DNA of 64,000 bases from Gracilariopsis chorda (GCA_003194525.1 NBIV01000071.1:124001-188000), one strand, 5' to 3'. Counted from the stretch's first letter, positions 1 through 11,067 are shown. Numbers and translations: made by a program. The notes: a model not told the origin generated them from the sequence alone.

Positions 1-1
1 C

Positions 2-1039
2 GAGCCAGGAGAGAAACTGGCAAGTATTTCAACTGTTGTATACGAGGGAAAGCAACCAACGTTCGTCGGTGGGGCTGCGCTACGAGGATTGCTAGAAAAA
101 TGGCTCAACGAGAACTTGGAAGATTTCGATCACGTTTTTGCTACGGTGAATATCAACCGCACAGCAAGCTCTGGGGACTTTCAATGGATGCAGCCTACTT
201 TAGTTACATACGCTTATTCCGACCTTGGTACGAAGAACGACGGAGCACTTGGAGTGCTATGCATGACGGAGGGCCGCAGTCGGACAGGTCTTGCCCAACA
301 GTTATCGTCAGTAACTATTCCATCGGGAGAGCGAGCAGGGTTTCTGGTATCAAAGAACCGCTTGATATCAAAGTTACTTCTGCCGCATATGCCAAAGGTT
401 TTCCCAGGCTCGAAACAATCGGACTACAGGCTCTCAGAAACGGGTGACTCGATAGTCATGGCTTCTCAGGATGTGACCTTCACGGTTAAATCTTCCCCAA
501 AGGATGGTTCTTCCCCTAAAGCCTATTCTGCAAAAATTTTGGATCTTCAAATGACAGTTGAGGGTGCCGAACTACAGCTGAGCGTCACAACAGAGACAGA
601 AATATCGCCGGGTATTCATGCTTACTGTCAGACACAGAGTTTCATGGGAATTCGTCTTGTGAACAAATCTGATGGAACCCAAACACTGGGGTACTATGAC
701 AGCAGACCATCTGTTAAGAACAAGTGGACGAAGCAGGATCCCGCCTTTAAAATCACCGAGGAGATACTGACTGTTGTTGCAATTCTTTTGGCCCTTGTGG
801 CAGTGGTAGTTACCGATGGGGCAGCGATTGCGGCTGCTTCTCTCGTTATTTCTCTAGCCGCTGGTCTGACCGCAGCTACGGCATACACCATTGAACAGAC
901 GGGAAAAGATGACGGCCCAAGCATTGGAGAAATGGTGCTAAATTGTACTGCTGCGATCAAATGGGCAAACTCTAAAACCTTCAAGCTTGGTGATGCTCAG
1001 CTAAGTGGTTCGTTGCAACTTGGTGGGAAGCTTACATAG
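2..1039 (+). CDS. P-47/TULIP-like protein, C-terminal part (5' end outside window)
   Basis: The frame is open from base 2 to the TAG at 1037-1039, so the start lies upstream of the window. About 345 residues are visible. Three stretches resemble, from memory, the clostridial P-47 protein: HVFATVNIN followed by WMQPTLVTYAY, then KNRLISKLLLPHMPKVFP, and the C-terminal WANSKTFKLGDAQLSGSLQL. P-47 belongs to the TULIP fold, whose members bind lipids in a long groove. It is known from loci beside neurotoxin genes but is not itself a toxin, and relatives occur in other bacteria and in fungi. Near the C-terminus is an extra hydrophobic stretch of about 45 residues starting at EEILTVVAILLALVAVVV, absent from the bacterial protein as I recall it and able to form one or two membrane or hairpin segments. 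No break is seen. A function in lipid binding is inferred from the family only. Confidence 0.6.
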   Translation, partial: EPGEKLASISTVVYEGKQPTFVGGAALRGLLEKWLNENLEDFDHVFATVNINRTASSGDFQWMQPTLVTYAYSDLGTKNDGALGVLCMTEGRSRTGLAQQLSSVTIPSGERAGFLVSKNRLISKLLLPHMPKVFPGSKQSDYRLSETGDSIVMASQDVTFTVKSSPKDGSSPKAYSAKILDLQMTVEGAELQLSVTTETEISPGIHAYCQTQSFMGIRLVNKSDGTQTLGYYDSRPSVKNKWTKQDPAFKITEEILTVVAILLALVAVVVTDGAAIAAASLVISLAAGLTAATAYTIEQTGKDDGPSIGEMVLNCTAAIKWANSKTFKLGDAQLSGSLQLGGKLT

Positions 1040-2781
1040 GATGCGGATAGACGAGAACAAGTACTTTGAGGTCTGCTCAACCTATGCAGCTGCTCTGCTT
1101 TTGTACTATACGTTCAGCCCTTAATTCGACAAAAAACCCAAAATTGACAACAGCGTCCTTCCCCAGTTTGCCATGATTTCTTCCTCAAGAGTGCAAATTC
1201 TCAAAGCGGCGAGCAATACATCTCGCTTCCTGTCCGAACTAGACCTCCATCAGCAAACCTAAATCACTATTTGAAAAGCACGCGCTTTCTACGTTCAAAC
1301 GATGTGTATTTCAGCGCGATTCGCTATCTCGTAGTCTCAAGACATGCGGTCTTTAGCTTCATTGACTACATCAGGGACCAACAACACGCCGTTATTCGAA
1401 CGGCAGTATAAAAACGCTTTACAACAAAACAATCAGAAAAGATAATTTCTGATAAACACAGCATACCAGTAGGCCAACTGCGTCGCGCTTACGCATCATA
1501 GATTTCTCACAATCCAGAATCACAACCTCTTCAACCATCGGATATCCATCTCCAGCTCAAACCAAGTGGACGCTCTCCCATCTTAACTGCTCAAGAAGAG
1601 GGCACCATATCCGCATCCATAGAATATTACGTCATCTCCGGTTATTGAGGCGCTTCGACGACGCACCCAGATTCATAAAAGAAACCGGCGGAAAGCAAAA
1701 GAAAGGCGGCGAGTAATAGCTTACAAGGAGCCCAAACGAGACACTGAGTGGCTCATTTTGCTTGGTGGTGAGCGCAGTATACGCCGTAGTCTTTGCTACC
1801 GTCTCGCAAACGAAGGTTAGAGCGCCGTCAAGCAAGAGCGAGAGCGCAAGGCGCCGAAGCGCGCACTGCGCTATGAGTTTGTGTGCCAGGAATCGTTGCT
1901 CCCGATAGTGACGAAGAGTTGGATGTGATATGGCGTGAACGTTCACTTGCTTTAACGGGCGCATATTTATTGCCGTTATTTGAGACTGTTGCTTTCTGTG
2001 CTGTCAGAGCCAGTTTGTTTAGTCTTTTGTTTTGTGAGAAGTAATCGTTTGTTTTGGTTGGAACTTGAGTGGCTGGATGTTGATTGTGTTCCCTATGCAA
2101 CGGAAGTATAAGAACCGAAATACTTCCATAGGTTCCAAAGATGTTTACGTTTTGGTGGAGGTGCTTACCCAAAAATTCGGAAGTTGTCGAATTAAGGGCT
2201 GAACGTCTACCCTCAATACCAGATCGGGAGTACAGTACTAATTGTGGTACTACAGTATTAGATTCCTTATTATCAAATTCAAATAAAATCATTCCTGGTC
2301 TAATGTAGGATGCTTTTTGTAAAAATAGCTCTTTTACCTTTACCCATACGTTTCGGAAACTTGTACAGAGCACCACAGGACAATATGGGGAAGAACAATT
2401 GACCATATTTTTAACTTCGACTTGAAGATGAAGCATGATTTTTCTACTACCCCTGGTACAAGAGTTCTAGACTGCCTCGGATCCACAAAAAGCCAAGCTT
2501 CTCGCCTTGTAACTGTACAGTACGCGTCTCCTGTAGGAGGCGCGGGTAAAACCATTTGGTGCTTCGCTCCTCGTCGCATCAATTGGTTTTACCCTTGGTA
2601 AGAGAGTTAGACTGCCAACCTATCAATGCACGGGCATTGTTGAGAAGAACGTGCTCTGAAAACCACCAGCGGATAGGTGGACTTCAAGACTACCGTAGCT
2701 ACCGAAGATACCACAGTGCTTATCCAAGCAGGTGTGATGAATCCGACAACAGAAGAGGTCGCCTTTGCAGCTTAGTTGTTA
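1040..2781. other. Intergenic, no convincing gene; hairpins and a short direct repeat
   Basis: No recognisable gene. A 202-codon open frame on the minus strand (1828-2436) has no familiar motif and may be chance. At 2524-2543 lies a perfect hairpin around CTGTAG, and at 2544-2554 / 2584-2594 the arms GGGTAAAACCA and TGGTTTTACCC. This double hairpin is flanked by an imperfect 25-bp direct repeat (2451-2476 and 2592-2616, both ending in AGACTGCC), which looks like a small mobile or footprint structure. Confidence 0.4.
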
Positions 2782-3175
2782 GAGCATCTCCACCCATTTG
2801 TCAAACTCCAAATACCATGATGTCGGGTTACGCGCTGTTGTCGTAACACTGACGCGCAATATGATTGGTTTGGGCGCATTCCAAAGAGAATATTGGTTAT
2901 TTATCATTGCGTTATTTGAGTTGGAGTTTGGATTGGAACCGGCCAAATCGGGCGATTTTGGGGCGCGATTGCGCTGCTTCCAGTCCAACTCCAATGCGAT
3001 GCTAGTTTTCTAAAATAATTTTCGGGAGAGTTCCTGCGCCAATCAGAGTGAACGATTGCGCTTACGGATACTGTCGTCTGTTGGATGCGTGAGCCTATCA
3101 AAAACCCGCTAGTGTCATATGTGTTGTCAGCTCAATTTGGTAGAATTGCAGTTTGCAAAATGGGTGGAGATGCTC
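2782..3175. mobile_element. PIF/Harbinger-type MITE (394 bp)
   Basis: The ends are inverted repeats: GAGCATCTCCACCC at 2782-2795 and its complement at 3162-3175. The similarity runs on for about 40 bp with mismatches (ATTTGTCAAACT against ATTTTGCAAACT). The flanks read TTA on the left and TTG on the right, an eroded 3-bp target duplication of Harbinger type. There is no coding capacity; overlapping open frames on both strands reflect its partly palindromic sequence. The same terminal 14 bp close the Harbinger element at 36104-39041, so this MITE could be moved by that transposase. It sits about 290 bp upstream of the methyltransferase gene. Confidence 0.75.
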
Positions 3176-3463
3176 TTGCCGTTGATACACGTGGGGGAAT
3201 GTGACGTCGACAATGCGGCTCGGTTCAGCCACGGACGGCAGGTACACCAATCAGCGCCCAAGCGCCGCATCTCTCGGCAACCCCCCCACACCAACTTCTC
3301 CTGCATCTATGCTCGTGGATAAGATACCCCTGGTAAACTAAAACCGTTTCCCTTCGTATCTTCCTCCGCTGTGCTGTTCATTCCCGCCGCGATTCTCTGC
3401 GAAGATACGGCTTTTCCTTTCTTACCCGCTCACCGCCTTCACACTCCTAGAATCTGAGTGAAG

Positions 3464-4654
3464 ATGTCTGCACCAGCGTTCCTAACCCCCTCGCCCCTGC
3501 CTATCAACAACTCACAAAGACCCCGCCGCCTCTCCGCATGGAGTCCCACACCCCGTCGATTCGCTCGTTCCCACAATACCACTCTCGCCACCGCATCCGG
3601 ATCTTCCACAGAAACGCCATCTCCAGCGAAGGAAACATCAACTTTCAGTCAACGTCCCGACGCCCCAGGTTGGACTGGTACAGGTCCGCTATCGCGTATG
3701 GTGAATGCGTTGATAAATTTTCCGCCCTTCAAGAGCGTAATGCGCTACGGCGCCAGGAAGGTGCTCATCTCCACAGCAGAGCGTTCTGGAATCGAGTGGA
3801 CAAATGAAGTGGCCGCTCTCAACGCCGCTTTACCTCTTAACTCCAAGCAACGGGAACAAGCTCTCTCCGCCGTAACGAATGACGATCTCGTCTATCCGTC
3901 CTACTATACCGTGCCGTTTCATGCGTATCCCAAGGGTAATCTCGACTGGTTACCGGCGTTTGAAGCCAGACCAGCTACAATGGCCATGTCTAAACGTGTC
4001 TTCGAGGATGAATCTGCTGAAGTGGCGTTTGATCGAATGCGAAAACTGTTTTTTGAGAAGCTTATGAAGCATGCGCCAGGGGGATGGCACGCCAAACCGC
4101 ATTTGAATGTTGTTGATGTTGGATGTAGTGTAGGCCTTTCTACTCGCGACCTTGTCTCTCGAATTATGAACGAACGAGGGCCACAACTGGCGCCTCCGCG
4201 TGTAACGGGTATCGATGCATCTCCATACTTTCTCGCAGTGGCAAAGAGATTCCAAGCAGAAGCCGATGCAGAAACAACAGCGCCGAAAGCTATTGTGGAT
4301 TACGTGCACGCCCTAGCGGAGGGAACAGGCTTCCCAGACGAGAGTGTTGATCTTTGGAGCATGCAACTTGTTACGCATGAGTTACCCGACGCGGCAACAA
4401 GTGCGATCACTGCAGAGGCGTTCCGCGTACTTCGTTCTGGAGGAGTTTTTGCCATTATGGATCAGGATCCCCGCAGCGAGGTTATTCGTAATCTACCGCC
4501 CGTCCTTGCTACGCTTATGAAGAGTACGGAACCATACACAGACCAGTATTACTTGCTTGACATTGAGCAAGTATTGTTGGACACTGGATTTGTGCAGGTT
4601 AGGACCGAGTTGACTACCCCGAGACACCGCTGTTTCATTGCGATGAAACCGTGA
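3464..4654 (+). CDS. Plastid-type SAM-dependent methyltransferase
   Basis: 396 residues from the ATG at 3464; the frame is open two codons further up but only from a GTG. Residues 1-65 are rich in Ser, Thr, Pro and Arg with few acidic residues, as in plastid transit peptides. A family-specific block follows at about 143-162 (YPSYYTVPFHAYPKGNLDW). The class I Rossmann fold then begins: motif I VVDVGCSVGLSTRDL near 216, GIDASPYFLAVA near 250 (acidic residue for the ribose), and a motif near HELPD for the catalytic face. The end has STEPYTDQYYLLDIE and TPRHRCF. Close relatives in plants and cyanobacteria are conserved but mostly uncharacterised; the methyl acceptor is unknown. No introns or breaks are seen. 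The protein probably acts in the plastid stroma (inference). Confidence 0.85.
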   Translation: MSAPAFLTPSPLPINNSQRPRRLSAWSPTPRRFARSHNTTLATASGSSTETPSPAKETSTFSQRPDAPGWTGTGPLSRMVNALINFPPFKSVMRYGARKVLISTAERSGIEWTNEVAALNAALPLNSKQREQALSAVTNDDLVYPSYYTVPFHAYPKGNLDWLPAFEARPATMAMSKRVFEDESAEVAFDRMRKLFFEKLMKHAPGGWHAKPHLNVVDVGCSVGLSTRDLVSRIMNERGPQLAPPRVTGIDASPYFLAVAKRFQAEADAETTAPKAIVDYVHALAEGTGFPDESVDLWSMQLVTHELPDAATSAITAEAFRVLRSGGVFAIMDQDPRSEVIRNLPPVLATLMKSTEPYTDQYYLLDIEQVLLDTGFVQVRTELTTPRHRCFIAMKP

Positions 4655-5615
4655 TATTTTAAAGCCGCTCTGTGCGTGTTGAGTTTCGGGGCGATGTCAG
4701 CGCGCAAGTACGTGATGCTTGTTGGAGCGTGAATTAGTGTGGTGTATATGTGCGTTGTCATAGGGCCACTGCCATGGTTCACACCGGACTTGTGGCCTAG
4801 TGGTTTTGGTTATCTCAATTAGCAAAGGGCTAAGAAAGTACGACGCAATCGCGAGGAACCCCAACGCGGAATAAGACCAACTGTGCAAGGTGCGGTGCCG
4901 AAGTCCGAAAGATACCAACGGTACAAAGGTATAGGGATAACCCTTTACCTTCGTAGGTCATGCGCCAATCGCGGTCATCTCCGTTCGATTCCTCCGATGT
5001 AAGTTGCAATCCTTCGCTTCCATCAACAACCACGTACCAAGGGCACTGGCATCACGCAGTGTACCGTGTACACGTACCCATGAACAATCGAACGCCACGT
5101 GTGACACTCTGCGGCTGCGCACCGTCGGTAAATGGCCATCGATTGTGTCTCGTCTCACGTACGAAAAGTACAGTTTCAATGTGTTCCAAGTTAAGCCCTT
5201 CCCACCGCTACTTTTCTGTAAGAGCGTCCACTTCGTGTCCCTTGTGACACTGGACCGTACAGGGTTACCAGGGGTATATATATATACAACGGGTAAAGGG
5301 TTACCGCGAACCCTGTTGTCGATTTTGTTCGGTAGCACGGGAAGCGTAGCCGTAGGACGACCATTGTAATGGCCAGAAATTGAATTCGCGTCCCCCACAG
5401 AGAAGGAGGATCCCCCCCGTTTCCCCACCAGTTACATACCTTTGGTATATACCTTTGCTACTGTACCAACGGTACCTTCCGTACGCGCTGGTAGAGCGTT
5501 CACGTTCAGAACAGAATACTGTGTGACTCCTCTTCCCACTCGGCGATATAGCAACGCTCGCCATCGCCAGTACGTAGCGCCACACGATGACCGTCATCCC
5601 CGCCAGCTTTTCATC
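4655..5615. other. Intergenic between methyltransferase and membrane protein; possible MITE
   Basis: No gene is recognisable. An inverted repeat pair, RTAACCCTTTACC-like at 4936-4949 and its complement at 5292-5307, encloses about 370 bp and could be a small non-autonomous element. No clear target duplication flanks it. Just inside the right arm is a (TA)n run at about 5276-5285. Confidence 0.3.
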
Positions 5616-7910
5616 ATGCCTCCGCTCCAACCCGCGTCGCACCTCCTCTGGCCAGCGCCCAACTCGCCGCCAAGCCCTGTGCCAGAAGTATCACTAGCGC
5701 AAACTTCAGACCCGCGCGACTCCATAATCTTTGCCTGTCTGGTGGCGTACTCCGCCGCCATCCGTCTCCTCACCACGTCACTTCCGCTACGCGGCTCGGC
5801 CGCGCCCACCCTAATTGCGCTGTTGGTCGCTTCAGCCGCGCCCACCGTGCTCGCCGTCATCCTCGCCGTGGTGCCATCTTCACAGCGCCCTTTCTCCTGG
5901 CTCTGGGCGCAGCTTGTGCTGCTCATCGCTCTTTGCGGAGCGCTCTTCGCCACCGCCCTCCGTCCGCTCCCGCCCGTCCGCACAGACTCGACCATCGCTG
6001 TCAGCGCTCTGCAGTCCACGTCGGCCCTGCGCGATCTGCGATGGGGGTTGGTACGTCATGCCCCCGCACCCCGCCTCTTTGTCGCTGCTACAGGTGTAGT
6101 TGCGTCGATTGCAGCCTGCGTTGTTATGGAAGGATGGGATGTTCTGGCACTCACCTTTTCCGCTGCAGTTCTCGTAGCGCTCGGGATTGAACCCAAGCCG
6201 CGTTCGGTCTCGCCTGTGTTCAATGCGCTTCCGCCGGGCTTTCCTTCGCGCGCACTCGCTGTCCGCTCGTTGCGGGATGGCCGCCCGTCGAACGTCGTGT
6301 ACCGCACGCGGTGGCGTGGCCGTCTTGATGCAACTATCACGCACGAGTTCAGCATATATCCAAATGCTAACCTTGGCATTCCGTTGGCGCGCGTACTTCT
6401 CGGAGGGCTTATTGGCTTTTCTCTACTTAACAACGTGCAGGAGCGCACCGACGGTGTTGAAGCAAGTGGGAACACCGGGACGGATACCAGGGATCGCGAT
6501 CGAAGTGGCAGAGACGATAGTGCAGCGGAGGAGGAGGGGGAGGGGGATGAAATGCTTGCGGGACTGGGATCGTCCACGCGTTCATCTTATACCCTACAAG
6601 ATGTGTGGCCGTGGCTACGAGAAGCGCCAATCGACAGCATATCCAACAGCCGGATAGCGTTGCGTGTAACCGTCATGCGCAACTTTCCCGAGTTTGAGGA
6701 TAATTCCAAAGTGGAAGCCGCTTTCATTGATGTGAAAGTCCGTGCGCCAAGGGAGCAGTTGCGGCAGTGTCTCTCGCTCTGCTCTATGACAGGCGCTGGA
6801 ACGCAGTCGAACGGCATTGCACACTATCACCTGATGCAGCTCTGGTCACAGTGGCTCGAGGTACACGCTCAGTACGCCACATCCGGTCGTGCCTATGCTT
6901 CAGGTATCGAGATCGTTGAAGATGAAAACATTAGCGATCGGACTTGTCCATATCCCCGTTTGCGCAAAGCAGAGATACGATCAAGACACAACGCGTTTGA
7001 CGAGCAAGTGATCATGTCTTCCGCTGAGTTCGCAGGTGGGAATCCATCCTTAGGGAGCGTACGAACTGCGCTGACTGAAGAAGAGACGATGCAACTAGAA
7101 GGCCGTTACATCGCTGCGCAAGACCTGCAGGGCGCCGTCGGTGGTGACTGGCTTGTGCGTGTGCTGTCAGCAAACCAAGTGGACGAGATCATCGACAGCC
7201 AGGCTGAGTTCGCTGCGCTGCTCGGCCTACCGATAGCCGCTCTAGACGAAGTTGTGCGCGACCCGGGCCTCAAGCGACGCCTACACTCTGACTCGGGTCA
7301 GCTTTGCCGCGCCGGACTGCTTGTGCCTGGACCCGCGATCGGATTATTGGAGGCAGTCCGTGATTGCTCACTGGAGACATTAAGGGACAAATCTCGAATG
7401 GAGTGTGCATGGATGGCGCTGCTTGCCAACTTTGCCTTCGATGTAGTTGCGTGGGGCACATTCGGCGTTGAAAGCGGGGAGCAGCAGCTGCAGTATGTGT
7501 TGAGCATGCCGTCTTCTGCACAAATGCCTCGGTTTGTTGGGAAAGGGAGATTGCAGTCGTGCGTAATGGATTCCTTGCTTGCTTGTAAAGACACTGACTT
7601 TCTGTACACACGCTTGGTACGAGTTTGCTCGTTTGCTTTTCGTGGCCTTAATGACTATAATGCTTCGCAGCTGAAATCGTATCCGCTGCAGCGCGCAACA
7701 GTGTGCAGGGTGCTAGCAGGCAAAATCGATGTTCGGTCTCGACTGCAGAAAGACATTACGAATAGAAATGGTGAGGATAGAGATTTGGTCCAAGACGTCA
7801 CCCCGCTGTCAGAGAATGAGTTGTTGTTACTGGCTCCTGAGCGAATGGCAATCCTGCAGCTTGGTATTTCGTCCTTTTTTGCCATTTCCGCTCTACTGAG
7901 AGCACTTTGA
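5616..7910 (+). CDS. Large multi-pass membrane protein, function unknown
   Basis: 764 residues from the first ATG in the frame (5616); the frame is open further up only from a TTG. I do not recognise the family. Predicted membrane segments lie at about residues 36-53, 63-86, 95-115, 153-171, 174-191 and perhaps 254-272. Then comes an acidic, Asp/Glu/Arg-rich linker (275-315) and a long soluble part of some 420 residues. A last hydrophobic segment (LGISSFFAISALLRAL) ends the chain. The soluble part has no motif I can name. The gene is uninterrupted, GC-rich in its first third and reads in the same direction as the methyltransferase 960 bp upstream. The open length of 764 codons makes it a real gene; location (plastid envelope or other membrane) is open. 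Confidence 0.75.
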   Translation: MPPLQPASHLLWPAPNSPPSPVPEVSLAQTSDPRDSIIFACLVAYSAAIRLLTTSLPLRGSAAPTLIALLVASAAPTVLAVILAVVPSSQRPFSWLWAQLVLLIALCGALFATALRPLPPVRTDSTIAVSALQSTSALRDLRWGLVRHAPAPRLFVAATGVVASIAACVVMEGWDVLALTFSAAVLVALGIEPKPRSVSPVFNALPPGFPSRALAVRSLRDGRPSNVVYRTRWRGRLDATITHEFSIYPNANLGIPLARVLLGGLIGFSLLNNVQERTDGVEASGNTGTDTRDRDRSGRDDSAAEEEGEGDEMLAGLGSSTRSSYTLQDVWPWLREAPIDSISNSRIALRVTVMRNFPEFEDNSKVEAAFIDVKVRAPREQLRQCLSLCSMTGAGTQSNGIAHYHLMQLWSQWLEVHAQYATSGRAYASGIEIVEDENISDRTCPYPRLRKAEIRSRHNAFDEQVIMSSAEFAGGNPSLGSVRTALTEEETMQLEGRYIAAQDLQGAVGGDWLVRVLSANQVDEIIDSQAEFAALLGLPIAALDEVVRDPGLKRRLHSDSGQLCRAGLLVPGPAIGLLEAVRDCSLETLRDKSRMECAWMALLANFAFDVVAWGTFGVESGEQQLQYVLSMPSSAQMPRFVGKGRLQSCVMDSLLACKDTDFLYTRLVRVCSFAFRGLNDYNASQLKSYPLQRATVCRVLAGKIDVRSRLQKDITNRNGEDRDLVQDVTPLSENELLLLAPERMAILQLGISSFFAISALLRAL

Positions 7911-8795
7911 ATGAACGCATACGTGTTCAGCTAGAGAAACGACATGGGTAGCGATCGCTAGCCTTTACCATCTATAGTAATGCACAATAAGAAGGTTCAG
8001 CTCTGATGTGGGTGCGAGTTATGTTTTTATTCCGGACTCCCAGCGCATTTGGATTGGATCCAATTATACTCTTGTACCTTTTGCGCCTCACGTGATACAT
8101 CCTGCCATTTGGAGAAGCTTCTTTCTCCGATGTAGCTTAGATACACGGCATGTGCACTTGGATGGAGTGGCCCATCATGGCCAGGATTCGAATCCGGTGT
8201 CACAGTCTTGTGCAAGCAGTCGTTCGTAGAACGTACTGTCAAACAACATTACAGTACAATATCAACATCTAAGGCCCGTTCTTCACCAAGATAATACCCA
8301 AAAGTCCACGAGACAGTTTTCATTTGAAAATTGTCCAAGAGATATTTTCTTTGCCTGACCCACGCCCCGCCGCGGTCTAGAAACAGATTAGACAGCGGCG
8401 AAGACACTTTCACAGTTTTGACCCCAATCCAAAACGGTAGAAAGCTCATCCGAAGAAGGTTCCTCTCTCGTAAACTTGTTCTTCTTGTAATTACTGCCGA
8501 GTACTTGAACCTTATGCCCTTCTTTCAAGTCTCCTTTGCCATCAACAACGCCGATCATGTCATCCGACAACGAAAAAAGAACATCAGAGACAGATTCCTA
8601 TTGTTCATAAACTAGACAACGACAACCTCAGCCATCCAAACCTACCACCTGCATAAAACAAAAATTAGATATCTTGTTTGCATATAATAACGAAAGCACA
8701 AAAAAAGGTGCAACGCAGCACACAACAGAGAGGAAAATGAAACCTTTCTCCGACACACAACATACGACTACAAGATTGTGATTATACTTTTCAAA
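7911..8795. other. Intergenic, nothing clear
   Basis: No gene supported. A palindromic GGATTCGAATCC at about 8183-8194 resembles a tRNA B box and shares GGAGTGGCC with the tRNA-like piece at 30640, but no matching A box is found at the right distance. Confidence 0.3.
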
Positions 8796-8796
8796 A

Positions 8797-9144
8797 TGAT
8801 GACAATTGCAGAATACGGAGGCCGTATACTTTAGAAAAAGTCTCGAAGAACTTTTTGCAGAGGCGACGAAACTTGCTAAAAGTGAGTACGGAGTGAAACG
8901 AACTGCAAAAGGCTGGCAGAAGAAGTTTAATCTCATTAAACAAGATTATTCGGCATTTATAGCCAAGCTCGCGAATTCTAGTCGAGATAGGGCCAATGAT
9001 GATTTGTTTAAAACCCCGGTTTGTTATGCGTCAGTAAACAAACTAGAGCACGGTAAAGCCAAACATGATCCAACAGCTCAATTGTTTACCGACAAAGGCT
9101 TCGATGGTAATGCAGCTATGAGCAGCTCTCGTAAGCGCATGTAA
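8797..9144 (+). pseudogene. Putative DNA-binding partner of Harbinger element H1 (N-terminus lost)
   Basis: An open stretch of about 115 codons without an in-frame ATG at its start. It contains a basic helical piece (KGWQKKFNLIKQDYSAF) of the kind seen in Myb/SANT-like proteins that accompany PIF/Harbinger transposases. It faces the transposase remnant downstream (tail-to-tail), which is the layout of the other two Harbinger loci in this window. The assignment rests mainly on that position. Confidence 0.35.
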
Positions 9145-9249
9145 ACTTCGCACAGTAAACTGTTCCAAACTTTCATCCGAAAGCAGGACACTAGAAACGA
9201 AGAGATACTTCCCGAGCTGAAACTCAGTAATGATAAGCGCCAAAAAACG

Positions 9250-10446
9250 AGGGTAATACTTGACCTCTTGGTTACAGATTTATGAATGTAATGAATCGCT
9301 CAGGCTGTTTACAAAATAATAAATCAAGCCGTGTCGCTGCTTTTTCCCCTCATTACTGTCGGCGGTCACTTCCATGGCTTCAAAACGTTCCTAAGCAATT
9401 CTCAAACTCTCCATCTCCCACGCTCATGTTGTGCAAAATTACGCCTGCAAAACAGAGCGAGGCAGTTTCATCTTCGCGGGCAAGGCTGACGCCTTCTCTT
9501 AAAAACAGAAACCTGTGCTTCAGCATACATGCCAAAGTCCCACTCAACTGGTTTGTTGTCTAGCTGGCAGCCCAGTTACAAACTTTCAGCACAGGTAGTG
9601 CGGCTTGTTTTCGTACCAAATCTGTCTTCATTATATATCTTGAAGGCAAAAAAGCACAATCACCAATCAGATATGGCCTCACATTGATGCCAAAAATGTT
9701 GAAATCCGGTATGATCTGTCCCAACCAAGTTTCACTCTCAATATTTCTCATCAACGAAGATCTGTCAAAGATTGTTGAGTCCCCACGGAAACCAGACCTA
9801 CCAATATCCACACAGAGAAACCGCCTGTCGGCATCGACAACTGCCAAAAGGACAATCCCTGCGTATCCTTTGTAACAGCGATATTCGAAGTATTGTTCGT
9901 TGCGACAAGTAACCAATGTGATATGCGTCCCGTCAATTGCGCCAACCCAGTATCGTAGTTCTCGTATCTTTTAAAATTCTGTCATTCCTTTCGCAACATC
10001 TGCTTAGTCGATTGGAAATGAAAGTCGCGTGCGATAATGTTGCGCAGTTGTACGTGAAAGTTCTGGGACAGTTTTCAACACAGTGCTGCATCCAGTCCTG
10101 TGGAGCAAAATATCTAGGCTGAAAATCCTCCCAAGTTCTTCGCAGTCTTGCTCTCTTGTAAGGTAGGCGCAGCGACAGGGCCCTTCGTACCACACGGCTT
10201 ACGGGTGTAAAACCAAGGTAGCTTCCGGCTATATCGACAAAGTTGGTATCGAAAATCGGGTTGCCAGCTGATCAACGTAGCGCAGAGGTCTTTTTCAGTG
10301 GTGTTTCTGTCCATAGAGAATCCAGAAAAGGCAAAATGAAAGATTACAAACCGAAGTGTGAATAAAACCCGGAGGGTTGTGCAAAATATTGCAAACGACC
10401 CAGCGTTGAAAATTGTTGCTTCGTTAGTCAGCACGGCCAAATTCAT
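9250..10446 (-). pseudogene. PIF/Harbinger transposase remnant (H1)
   Basis: Reading on the minus strand, the piece around 9930-9950 encodes YWVGAIDGTHITLV, the first catalytic Asp with its family signature GAIDGTH. It is followed by VDADRRFLCVDIGRSGFRGDSTIFDRS, carrying the second Asp, and RPYLIGDCAF. Near 9400 the C-terminal signature VILHNMSVGDGEFE is present. The N-terminal region (9933-10446) is split among frames. The frame changes several times and stops are scattered, so the gene is dead. No terminal inverted repeats could be assigned, so the element's ends are unknown. The family normally acts on a 3-bp TWA target with its Myb-like partner. Confidence 0.7.
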
Positions 10447-11067
10447 TACTGATTTGAACGGCTATCCTGTTTCCACAATAGAAAGTAACCATAACGATAG
10501 AAATAGTTAACTTTATGCTAAGTCACGAAGTAAGACAAATCTAAGGCCTTTTGTGGTACTTTAGGAGTGACTATAGCAACAACAGACGCAATAAGATCCT
10601 AAAAGAACGTGGTGACTTCTTGCAGGCAGTACACGCAAAGTCGAGTTCCAGCCTGTCTTAACTTAAGGGTGAAACGGCAATACCATCCTCCTTTATGTAC
10701 TATGTGATCACAATAAACTGAGAATACTACTACTTTTGTGTGCCACACTTGTAGTCCGCACTCTTGTATCACTTAGTGGCACTGCCGGCCATGGCGCTAT
10801 CTGGCACATGTAAATCATTCCAACCATGAATAATACCCGTACGCTAGCCACGCGTTTATCTGTTCTAGGTACCACCAAAATCAACCACAAAGGTTCCAAA
10901 ACTACCAATCAAAATTCATATCGAATTTCACCCAGTATTTCAGAAAGTTCACTCATACTTGCGTTGAACTGATGCCACGTTGGTATTGAATCATTTATGA
11001 TCCACCTCGCCTAGAAGGTATGCGCGAACGCATTGCTATACAACAACCAGGGTTTTGTCAGACATAA
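10447..11067. other. No gene seen; possibly the decayed 3' part of the PiggyBac-like element
   Basis: No supported coding sequence. The stretch lies directly downstream (minus strand) of the PiggyBac-like remnant and may be its worn C-terminal half, but I could not follow it. Confidence 0.25.

Noticed and set aside
1828-2436. 202-codon minus-strand frame
   Set aside because: No motif, overlaps other frames; a frame of this length is not improbable in 64 kb.
8165-8200. tRNA-like B box (GGATTCGAATCC)
   Set aside because: Palindromic, with no A box at a sensible distance and no acceptor stem.
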